26,532 nt of DNA from Gelatoporia subvermispora B (lineage: Eukaryota > Basidiomycota > Agaricomycetes > Polyporales > Gelatoporiaceae), in assembly GCA_000320605.2 (NCBI GenBank), contig KB445803.1, positions 1 through 26,532 on the forward strand, given 5' to 3'. Shown piece by piece: positions 8,731 to 18,425 of the stretch. The notes beneath the pieces were generated by a model. It ran no database searches. It was not told the DNA's origin and was given only the letters and a program-made list of their open reading frames with translations. The position numbers and the translations under genes were made by a program. How positions within the stretch are numbered: the stretch's first letter is position 1; each line of letters starts with the position of its first letter.

Positions 8731-10541
8731 CGTGGACGTCGCGAAGATGGAGTGAGTCGCCGCCAGTGCCACCGATGAGCTGCTTAGAGGGCTTCTAGAC
8801 GCCCAGGCAATGATTCAGCGCCAGTCCCGACAAAGAGACAGCTCAGTGCAGGCCCGGTGAGTATCTTGAAGAGTCTTAAGAGCTCATTAGTAAAGCTCAT
8901 AACCAGAGCTTTTCACAAGCAGCTTGGAGAGGATGAAAAACAAGTACAAGGATTCCTTCGGGCTTTTGCACCGCAACCCGGGATAAACCCTATCTTAGTG
9001 ACTTATCTGAGGAAATGCGCATAATAATGATCGCGCGTGTGGCGCAAAGTCCGAGCGAGTCGTACTCAAGTCGCTGCCGTGTCGCTGTCGGTCAAGTCAC
9101 TACATTCAAGGTGCCATTCACCGTCGTGGCCAGCTTTCACCATATTTCACTCAACGTCAAATCCAAAGATATGGTTCAGCTACGAATCATCCCACCTTAC
9201 CACGTCATTGGAATATCCGTTAGGAGTCAGAACTTTGCCGGATCGCAGCTCAGGGATGCAACATGCCATCGGCAGCAAACATATCGCTGATTCTGCCCAT
9301 GTGTCGGGCCATGCCAGCGAATATGAAACTGTGTCACCAATCGCGACGATCACAATTTGTCTGCAAAATTGCCTTCATCTTCTGCATCTAGCCCGCTCTT
9401 TCGATAACATTTCGCCCATTCCGGAGACATAGTTCACCTATGATTATTTGATGTTATTGCAAATTCATTAGGTGAAATGGCGAAAAACGCTAGCGCATCT
9501 CATCAATGAGCGTGTGCACAAACCTGCCGGTGCAAGCTGGGTCGCCCGGTGAGCTGTGCCCTGAGACCTGTCCTCAAGCCGTTGAAATCCCTGAAACTTC
9601 AGACATCCGATGACCACGAAGGCATTGACTAGACAATAAACAATAGGCCGTGGGCTTCTGGATTTATGTCACCGAAGCTGGCAGTGTGCATGTGTTCTGA
9701 GTTTGTAGTCGCACCAACCATTCATTCGAACAACCGTCGACGGTCGAACCTCTACTCCGCGACGAAGGCGCCTTCACTATTACGCTCTTGTCATCTTTCT
9801 TGCCGCCCTACGTAGTACAGTCCTACTCTGTCTTCAGTCCGCGTCGGACACGTTCAGCAGGGCGACCACGCTCGCATCAAACGTACATTCAGGTCCGCTG
9901 TAGATCAACGCCCCCAGTATTCGAGCGACATCGCATTAGTCGCCGTGAACGCATATACTGTATGTACGCCCCGTAATGCTCATTGGTCCTTCTCGAGTAA
10001 ACAGAGGATCATTGTGGTTTGCAGAAGGTATGTTTCCCTCCTCGTCTGTCTGGCCCCTGATACTCACATAGGGTGAGTGTTGGCTATGCGTGATGCGTGT
10101 GCTTAAGCATGCAATCACATGGTCGCAGCAGCTGGGCCGACACTATGGCATTCATGTCAACCCCCAAAGTTCGCGTGTATACTCAGATCAGCTCGCGATT
10201 GATGTGGGTACTACAAGTGATCGAATTAGCGTTATTCCGTAGATGCGTGTGTATAGTAATCGAAATGTAAATGCGGCACGGTGCGTCTGGTGGGTGAGAG
10301 TTCGAAACTTGATTGAATGGAGGCAAGGATACTGCAAATAAATGGAGCGTCATACATGGAGATGTGGGGCCAATGATGGTAGTTGTTTTGATAGCTAATC
10401 AACGAGGTTGTGTGTAGATGACAGAATAATCGCGTTCGTCAGTACGAAAGGAACTGGGGTATCATATGTGCGAGAGATCTCAAGAGGTAACGGTGTCTTT
10501 CACACGATGATACCAGATCCTATCAGAGATGTACGATGTCA
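8731..10541. other. Transition from conserved arm to duplicated subtelomeric block
   Basis: Bases 8731-9690 contain nothing I can name; open frames are short and overlapping. From about 9700 to 10350 the sequence is a diverged copy of 22680-23420. Shared landmarks are the CACTAT(T/C)ACGCTCTTGTCATCTTTCT block, TTCAGTCCGCGTCG, CAACGCCCCC, and the GCAGAAGGTATGT splice-like site. From about 10410 to 10541 it is the 3' flank of F-box copy A, with counterparts next to copies B, C and D. Confidence 0.6.
9700..10350 (+). repeat. Dispersed duplication, copy 1 (partner at 22680-23420)
   Basis: Aligned by eye, this segment and 22680-23420 share many blocks of 12-25 identical bases separated by substitutions and small indels. 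Both carry an intron-like element in the plus orientation: here GCAGAAG followed by GTATGT...ACTCACATAG at 10028-10071 (44 nt), and 23010-23064 in the partner. Conservation of donor, CTCAC branch-like box and ATAG acceptor suggests an ancestral spliced plus-strand gene. I could not restore or recognise a protein. Confidence 0.55.
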
Positions 10542-12046
10542 TCACGAATCTGAACGTCGTGTATATACAACGGTCGCCCAGCACGGTTCCATTCCGGAGA
10601 CACCTAATTTAATTATTAGAGCGGCTCCCCCTGAGCACGCCTCGACAGCTACTTCTGTCGTCTTGAATACTTGCTGACTGTATGGAAGGATATTATCCAT
10701 GCTCTTGTCAGCGAACAATATCCTCGGCATGGTAAACTTGTCCGCCCATTTCGATGAATGCGATTGTGAGCGTACTATTGTGCGTACGTTTTCGGCGTCC
10801 AATGGATGATCTGTCTTTAAGAATACAGAGATGGTTTCCACGGCAACAAAATCGGCGGCAACTACACCGTTGTCCAAACAGGTGAAAAGGTCCCTCCATG
10901 TGTTCAGACAAGGCGGGGAATGGTCGCACCAGTAGTCGATGTCTATGGCCGTGAGGCGACTGGCAGGGCTGCGAGAGAGCAGGCCGCGTACCACGCTGCA
11001 GACTGCTTCACAGCTGCAGGAGGGGTTGCAGAACACCAAATTCAGTCGCTTGAGTCGCGTTAGGCTCACAGAGAGTAACGCCGCAGCAGCGGTGGATGAT
11101 TGATGTAGGACTTTTTCTGGATCCCTGGCGTCGAACCTGGTGTCGATCTCTTCGAGAGAGTCAGACAGCGACGTGGCAGATCCCAGATCCCAGATCAGGT
11201 GATAACCGTCAGATGGACAGTTCCAGATTTCAATGGCAGATGTCATGTCAATGACGCACGGCTTGCTCTGCGAGAAGCAATGACCTACTTTGCGCTTTTT
11301 GAAGCGCAAATCGCGACCGAAATAGACGCCTCCTAGGTTGTAACGTTGGCTGTCGTTTATGATGACATTGATTGTGCATGCATAGCGTCGGCAGCTTCGG
11401 AAGGGCGCCTACAGTTCGAGCAAAGTCGGAAAATGAGAAGGAATGAACACCTAGCATGTCCAATCGGGTGATAGACTTGAGCCGAAACAGTGCCGATCGT
11501 ATCTGGGGGCGCAACAAGAGCGTTGATCCTATGATCACCATTGTTTGAAAATATAAACTCGTCGAGTCAAACATGATATCCACGATAGGAGTTCAGAAAC
11601 ATACATGGAAACGTTGGTGAGGAAGTACCCACGCGTCTGATCGGACAATATGTCATCCAGGCTGCTCATGTGTGGCCGTTTCTCAATGGTGTCGTTCATA
11701 ATGTCGCACAATGTCTTGCAAGTGCAGCCTGCTGCGAGTAGAGCACGAGGATCATCAATAATCTTAAGGATATTCCACCAGAGCTCAGGCGGCAGGTCCC
11801 CGGATAGCGAAGGCGAACGGACGCATACACTTCAACCCAGTCAGCGAGCGACTTGTGCGAGCAAGTTGACTCAGTTACGCACTCACCATTGAACTTCTCC
11901 GGTCCATTTTCTTCTCTTTCATCGACTTCGTACTCCTCTTCCCTATTCAAACCGTAGTGCCCCATCCTGTGTATCTTGTATTCTCCCCTATCGTTCGTCT
12001 CCGGCCGACCTCTTGAGGTATTGCATGAATCCAACGCAGTCGACAT
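10542..12046 (-). pseudogene. F-box protein gene, copy A (frameshifted)
   Basis: The minus-strand copy starts at ATG 12046 (MSTALDSCNTS). Exon 1 (12046-11883) is acidic but its octapeptide repeat is degenerate. A 53-nt intron (11882-11830) leads to exon 2 with a clear F-box core, LPPELWWNILKIIDD. Unlike copy C, the frame then meets stops near 11535, unless a 47-nt GTATGT...ACGAG intron (11604-11558) is removed. After it the LRR-like part (FSFSDFARTVGALPKL) runs on until a second break near 11376-11383. There a GCATGCAT palindrome marks a 4-base excess over copy C and shifts the frame. The C-terminal 250 residues are then open again to 10542 and end VVYTRRSDS. This is most likely a recent pseudogene. 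A functional gene with further introns is less likely. Confidence 0.7.
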
Positions 12047-13901
12047 TGGAGGGGCGCGTTCACTGATCCGAGTGCTAGGAAGGAAGAGTCGCTCATATCC
12101 CGATACAAAGGCGCTTGTCTATATAGACTACCTGGGCAGTGGGCATTGCCTGCGTCTCAATATCGTGGGCCAAAACCGCGCTTCGCACGAACATCACTGC
12201 GCCAGGTTCTGCGTCCCTCAAGGTGTTTGAGGATCTCATCAGGATCATTTACCCGAGTGAGACGTTCTGAAAAGCTTTCTACACATCAGCTTCCTTGGTG
12301 CTAGGAGATATATTGGAATCGAAAATGAGGACACGTGCGGGAGACTCGTGGCCAGCTCGTTGCTACAACATACTCAGAAGTCGAATATTAGTCGAATAGC
12401 CTCCGAATCTTGTATCCACCCGGTGAAAATACCTCCATATGCCCTGCCACAGCCCGTGCATGCGGAGGTTCCCGATGCCCTGCAGAAGTATCCCCTCATG
12501 GCTTCCCATTCAGTCCGCTTTCATACACGGGCGGTGTATGATCTGACTAATGTCCCACTGTGGACAGAACGGTGAATGTTAGTTAAGGACCGAGATCATA
12601 AGTGACAACGAGGGATTGAGGAGCGCGGAGTCCTTTCGCTGGTAATGTCAACGCAAAGAGGCCTGGGAGTTCGAGGTGTAAGGTGCATTCAAAGTAGAGC
12701 GACAAGCAGAACTGCGCAAGGAGGACGCGGGTAATGGAATGTGGTTTATGCGGGTCGATTGCTCGAGCCAGGGACTAAGAACCCGACGTTGAGCTCTGTG
12801 CGCGGGTAACATAGCCAATAATTCGGCATAAGGCTCTCACCGACGTGCTTCTCTCCACATCTCTTATCACTGCTCTCCTCTTGCCCAAAGATTGGTTGCC
12901 CCTGCCTTTGACGATGACTGGAGAGAGCATCTATGACTTAACACCTAAGACGGGCGAAAGACGGAGCCACTCCGGCATTGCGGCGCTCCTGTAACGAGCG
13001 TCGGGTCAAACATAATACATCATCTGAGGAATGTACCCACAGAGGCTCAAAAACCCTTGTCATCCCCATTAGATGCCTCGAAATACTCCAATGGTGAGCC
13101 CATCGTCTAGAGGAGAGCGCGTGCCAGCGCTCACAATCAGGACAATTGGCTAGAAACCAGTCGCACAACCTCATCTAAGCATCGCATGTCGTCTCTAGAG
13201 CAAGAACAAAATGAACTATGAGTGTGCAGTCATATGTTACAGCGCAGCATATGGTGTCAAAACGTACAGAGCATGGCGATCGCCGATCGGCTGTATCACT
13301 GCGGGCCGCAATTGCGTGTCGCCAATGTAAGGATACAATCGATCATATGCCCTAGGCGGAAGGTCCTGATAGAGACTACGAGGAGGCGAATCAGGAGAGA
13401 GAAAAGGAGGGGTTCATGGAACCGCAGAGGGTCGAGGGCACGGCGACCGTGCAGGTTCGTCCTCCTCAAGTCCCCGGCAAAGTCCGCCACCGCGGCGCCT
13501 CATTCGCTCCCACGATGTTTGACGACTAGGAGGCGCTGCTAGTCCTCGTCTTGTGCTGCAAAGATTCTGCACGAATACATTCCTAATTTCTGTCCGAGCA
13601 GACTACATGTGTTACATATGCGCTCTAAACCGGTCTCGCTTAGCTACGCATCCAGCATCTCATCAATCCTAGGACTGGGTTCGGGTGGACGTGCCTCGTC
13701 TGTCTATCCCGTAGTCGGTCCGCGCTGACTATTTTTGACGATTGGAGTCGGTTTTCTCGATAGCTAGTTGACGGCGTGGTCGGGAGGGATAAATCGTGGC
13801 CTGAGGGGCGTACCGATGAATCATATACATGAGAAAACTCAATGGGAAGTGGTCTCTTTTACCCGACGATATCAGTACCTGTCAGCATGTGCAACGATTC
13901 A
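12047..13901. other. 5' flank of copy A and unique A-B spacer
   Basis: Bases 12050-12530 are the most diverged version of the 5' flank seen at the other F-box copies. Recognisable pieces include GCATTGCCTGCGT near 12140, the AGATATATT box near 12306-12314, and CTGCCACAGCCC near 12445. From about 12560 to 13800 I see no clear counterpart elsewhere in the window and no gene. Open frames such as 12938-13174 and 13296-13490 on the minus strand lack recognisable motifs. Bases about 13800-13901 are the 3' flank of copy B. Confidence 0.45.
12306..12314 (-). promoter_or_regulatory. TATA-like box upstream of F-box copy A (also at B, C, D)
   Basis: The sequence AATATATCT on the coding strand recurs at 15615-15623 (B), 20354-20362 (C, as TATATATC) and 25635-25643 (D, AATATATTT), about 260-360 bases before each F-box start codon. 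Conservation in four diverged copies supports a function. In D the box lies inside an open frame, so it could equally be a conserved coding segment. Confidence 0.3.
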
Positions 13902-15285
13902 TCACGAACCTGAACGTCGGGTGAATACCACGGTCGCCCTATAGTCGAAACGATTGAGAGAGCCAAATACAATCGAAAGAGTGACTCCCCGGGGGCATGC
14001 CTCGAGAGCAGCTGCCGTTTTCTGCGATAATTGCCCCCTGAAGGGAAAGTTCTTAGCGCGCCCTTCATCGGTGAATTCCACACCTGACATAGCAAACTTG
14101 TCCGTCCATTCCGGTGAATGCGACTGTGAGTCCGCCATGATGCGTATGTCGTCGATGTTCAATGCATGCATCGTCCCTAAGTAGACAGAGACGGTCTTAA
14201 GGACAGCAAAGTTGGCGGACGCGACGCCATCGTCTATGGCGGTAAACAGGGCTTCCAACGTATGCAGACAAGGCGGGGAATGGTTGCACGCGTAGGCGAT
14301 CTCTACAGCTGCAATGCGACCAGCAGGGCTGCGAGAGAGCAGGCCGAGCACCACGCGCGAGACTGCTTCAGAGCTACGGAGGAGGCCCCATGGCTCAAAG
14401 TGCAGTTGCTTGAGTGATCCTAGGCTCGCAGAGAGTAACGCGGCAGGAGTGATGGACCGGATCGCCGGCCTCGGACCAGGCGCGGATGTGCTCGAGGGAG
14501 TTGGACAGCGACGGAGCCGTGAGCAGCTTCCAAATCGGGTGCGACTCGTCAAATGCGCAGTCCCCAATCTGGGCCAGTGGTGGCACCCAAGGTGGCACCC
14601 AAGGTCACAACCCTCAGCTCTAATGCGTACAGATTGGGAAGGGCGCAGACAGTCCGAGCAAAATCAGAAAACGTCGAGAAGTGAATGTATCTCAGATACA
14701 AGTGGGTGACCGACTTGAGCCGAGAGAGTGCGGTTCTCATCTGGGAGCGCAACGAGAGCCTTCCATCTGATATTTCCATGAATTGAAGACGCTGACTCTT
14801 CGTGTGATATGTTGATATACACGAAGGTAGCTCAGCGCTCTGGATCCGAGTTGTGGAGAAGAAGTATCCACCCGTGGGATCAGACAATACATCATCCAGC
14901 CTGCGCATATGTGTCCGTTTCTCGATAATCTCGCGCACAATGTCGCGCAAGGTCTTGCAGGTGCACCCGGTTGCGAGTAAAGCGCGAGGATCATTAGTGA
15001 TCTCCAGGATATCCCACCAGAGCTCGACCGGCAGGCCTCTGACCGAAGGCGAATGGATGGGAGCACTTCAACCGCATCAGCAGGCAACTCGTGCAAAAAA
15101 GCCTATTAGTGTGCGTACTATCGATCGGATTCCTCGTCTGATTGGTAGCCCTCAGTCTTGTCCCGTCCGTACTCCTCACTCTCATCCGACACATACTTCC
15201 CGTTCTCGTCTGAACCATACTTCTCGCTCTCGTCCGTATCCGATCGGGCTATCGATGTACTGCACGAGTCCACTATAGTCGCCAT
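13902..15285 (-). pseudogene. F-box protein gene, copy B (two frame-breaking deletions)
   Basis: The first part is intact. ATG 15285 (MATIVDSCSTS) begins an acidic exon (15285-15119) with about five octapeptide units, followed by a 53-nt intron (15118-15066). Exon 2 has the F-box core (GLPVELWWDILEITND) and the segment RDIVREIIEKRTHM. The frame ends at a stop at 14549. Compared with copy C, about 100 bases of the LRR-like region are missing around 14575-14600. In their place is a tandem 12-base direct repeat (GGTGGCACCCAA twice). A second loss of about 20 bases lies near 14458. Downstream, the C-terminal half remains open in another frame to 13902 and ends VVFTRRSGS. Both indels change the frame, so this is a pseudogene. 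A truncated F-box-only product could still be made. Confidence 0.8.
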
Positions 15286-15940
15286 AGAGGGTGAGGATGT
15301 TCTTGGTCGAGGTCTGTGGAAGGGGAGATTCGTTTGCACCAGGATACAGGGGAGTCTGGCCTTATGGGGCTCCTATATTGTTTCCGGTGGATGCGGTGCG
15401 TGCATCGCCTGCCTCCTGATACCGTCATCCTCATATGCCGCATATACCGAACCTTGAGCTTGATGAGACGCGTTCTGATGTCACGAGGCATCTGAACGTC
15501 TCATTAGGCAGTATCCCTATTTCACGATCGGCCGCTTAAATTGATTGTCTTCAACAGCTCTGGATGTATTGGTCGTGCTCAGTGCTCACGCATATAGCCA
15601 TGAAATACCAAGGAAGATATATTGAGGTCAAACACGGTGGCTTGTGCAGAATCCTCGTGGTGGCGCCGTCGCCACATGATACTCGGAATCCGGATACGCA
15701 TTGGGCAGCCTCCGAGTCTTGCAGCTACTTGGACGAGGTCCAGACTGCCACAGCCCATCGATGCTGACGCTGTGCATACCTGGCCGAAAATATTGCGATG
15801 CCCCCATTGGTTACCGCTCGGTCCGCTGACAGCTGTCATCTGCGCGCGGTGCATGGTCCTATGGGGGCTCCAATGTGAGCATACCGTGAATATGGCAGAA
15901 AATAGGACGAACAGAGAGGTGGTCGCTCGTCGACAACTAT
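15286..15940 (-). repeat. Duplicated 5' flank of F-box copy B
   Basis: This segment aligns with 20003-20620 (copy C) and 25310-25990 (copy D), and more weakly with 12050-12530. In the gene direction it contains, from distal to proximal: a donor-like CAG/GTATGC at 15779, an AGATATATT box (15615-15623), a donor-like GC/GTGAGC at 15589, and an ATG-initiated basic frame (15491-15273, starting MPRDIRTRLIKLK) whose counterpart in copy C starts MPRGFGMCLIKLK. These shared landmarks suggest untranslated exons with upstream reading frames for the F-box gene, or the remains of a second gene that always accompanied it. Confidence 0.55.
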
Positions 15941-18425
15941 GAAGCGCTCTCTTGGATCATTTCGATGCGGAAGGGCCTGCGGAAACAAAACAAGTCACGA
16001 CCGATGTGAGAAAGGAGCGGCGTTTGACGGCTTCACAAAGAAGGTGGACGACGCAGCGGGTGACAATGGGCGCGCTCCGAAGAACCTGCGAACGCCCACG
16101 TAGGAAAGAGTGTGGGGAAAAATGTCCTGTTAATGCGATATCTATTCCCATAGTACAGGAAGACTTCAAGACATACCTGCTGTGGGACGGCAACGTGAGT
16201 TGGAACCGTCTTCTTGGGCCGATTAGGCTCACCGAACCAGAAGAAAAATCCAGCTACTCAGTGGAGGAAATAGCGATTGCAGGGGCGCACCGTGATTGTA
16301 TCAACTTGGCTTCTGATCTTCATCAGGTACCGGAAGCAACCAGCATCCCAAAATCTGCGATACTAATCCACGGAGAAATATCCTCGAGTCGTTTGGAGTA
16401 ACATGGATAATAGAACGAGAGCGGCCCCAAGCAAGCCTAGTCGATTTTCCGTATTTGCTCGGGTCCAGAAATATGACTGGCGGGTGCTTGTCAAACTGCA
16501 TGTCCGAGTTACGACTTCACTGCGTCAGGATGAGAAGCAAAGGTAGATGATACACTGATGTGCGAATTCCAGCCAGCTGTCAGGCAGAGATGGGCTTGCA
16601 GTGTCGATTTAGACACTGTGTCAAAGGACAAGATGTCGAGCGACTCGCGAGTCGACATGCTCGATCGGTGATCTGGCGCTCGGAACGCGACAGAGCGCGC
16701 AAACCGCACAGCCACGAGGCGCGCACTATCTACATTCTGCACGATCCTCGAGTCCACGCTTTCCTCTACTAAGTATTTGCGCTGACTGACCTCGGATCTT
16801 CACCGGTCACCCCGCAACGTACCTTGATGTCCGACCAGCTATCGAGAACTCAGCTTGGTGCTCAGATGGCGTGCCCTGGACCCTTGTACCTCTGAAGGCG
16901 ACTCGCGCGGCCCACGACTGCTACTGAACTCACGCAAATAAGAAACAAGGCAAAACGGAGGGTCCTATGCGTGTTCTGCATGTGGATCCCGTTCGATCTC
17001 CGGCATATGACCGAGATCCGGCTAAGGACAGGTCTATGGCACCTTAACATCTCCTCAATACCGACCGTCTTCGCTCGGTGAGCTCAAGAGTCCTGGACTC
17101 AACAAAGTGGAAGCCGTGGCGCTTGGTAACATGTGAGTATGCCGTCTACACTGTATGGCTGCGATCGAGATCCTGAGTCATTCTCCTGGTGCTGGACGGC
17201 GGCCGGTAGGTCTTAGAGCACCGGACGCGGCTCGGATGTCTTGTATCTCGGAGAAAGTCTTTGAAGAGCACTAGACGTTCGTCTGCAGGTGTGATTGTAA
17301 GTCCCACCTCCCATCCTTCCTACGAAATCACACTCACTCCCTGCCTTGTCTATCAGCTAGCAGAGATTCATTTCGTGCATCTCTCAGTTTTGATGCCGGT
17401 ATCTCGCCAACCGCCATGCAACATGATCTACGGCTTAGGCTGTACAGAAGGTCAAGAACCGGCGGAGGTCGCGTTGTTCGTGAACGCAGCCCAGAGGTGG
17501 AGCGCTAGGACAGCATGTGCATCAGTTTTGGCATGTAAGTACTTCGCTGTTCGTTCACCTCTCACCGGGATCACATCAGGGGCATTTCTCACATGCGTCA
17601 ACCTATATGTATCACACCTGGTGCACGCCGAGCTGACGCCGATCTATGCGCCACAGGTCCACTACATCGGTCACTCTTTGCAGAATCAAGATACATGTTG
17701 CAGTTCTCCTCGATGTCGCCGTCCTGATGGCGTCTGCTGGACCCGTTACAGGTATTGTGGTCAACCCCTATCCCCAAGGGTGTTCAACTACACTTCATGC
17801 GGGTGCCTGCGAGCGCAAACGCTGAGTGGTTTCCCCGTCAGTAGGCTGAATCCAGTTGATTTGCAGCTGTGTACAGAAATGTACAATCGGTTTGTGGATG
17901 AATGCGATGGTGTACTGGTAGAGAAGGGTGCGAGATGGGCATGCACGTACGGAGTGAGATGCGTGTACGTATCGTCTACTTCGAATACATTCGAACCTCC
18001 GTGCATGGCACATCCACTATCGGAATAAATAAACAAGCTCAGGTGGAACGGACACTGTTTTGTAGATATGTGCATGTACGGAACCGTGGACGAGACGGGG
18101 TGCAGTACAATACAGTACATCTTGTAAATAAAACTCAGAAGTTCGGAGTATAAGGATGCGTAAGTTAGTAATGTGATTCTGCTCTGGCTCGAAAGGACGA
18201 ATCATCGCATTTGTTAGGCGCGTGCGCTTGAAGAGGGTTACAAATGAGATCTGTCCGACAAATGGTGCCCGTTCCTCCGATAGCTCGTGGGCGGCGTCGT
18301 CGGGAGGCGAAAGAATTGCGCTCATACAAAGAGAACTGATGAATCATATGTGCAAGGAAGATCATAATGCGACAGTCTCTGTTACACAATGATGTCAGCC
18401 TTTGCCAACACGTATGACGTGTTTA
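15941..18425. other. B-C spacer with decayed duplicated gene material
   Basis: No intact gene is supported. Bases about 16560-17320 are a diverged copy of 21090-21880 (shared CAGTC..TCGAGAA, CCTCTGAAGGCGACTCG and GATCCCGTTCGATC blocks). A 255-codon plus-strand frame at 17261-18028 begins only at TTG. It contains several perfect-looking intron boundaries, for example GTAAGTCCC...CTATCAG (about 17297-17357), so its length is probably fortuitous or the trace of a multi-exon gene. Bases 18160-18425 match the 3' flanks of the other F-box copies. Confidence 0.45.
16560..17320 (+). repeat. Dispersed duplication, copy 1 (partner at about 21090-21880)
   Basis: The two segments share order and many identical blocks, including GCGCGCAAACC(G/A)C and TGACCTCGGATCT. 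Most telling is a conserved intron-like element: AAGCCGTGGC...CAT followed by GTGAGTATG...GTAG at 17133-17209 here (77 nt) and 21688-21762 in the partner (75 nt). The partner retains a GCTGAAC branch box; here it reads GCTGGAC. Exon frames on either side contain stops in at least one copy, so this is probably a decayed spliced gene. The encoded family is not recognised. Confidence 0.5.

Noticed and set aside
8251..8772. Start of the TMEM19-family gene at base 8772
   Set aside because: The codon there is GTG, not ATG. The first in-frame ATG is at 8728-8730 and gives an N-terminus just before the first hydrophobic segment.
10285..10310. GAGTTCGAAACTTG resembling a tRNA box B
   Set aside because: No matching box A or acceptor stem could be drawn at the right distance, and the partner copy near 23360 reads GAATTGGAAATC, so the motif is not conserved.
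12938..13174. 78-codon minus-strand frame in the A-B spacer
   Set aside because: It is short, has no motif, no splice context and no counterpart in the other spacers, so chance is sufficient.
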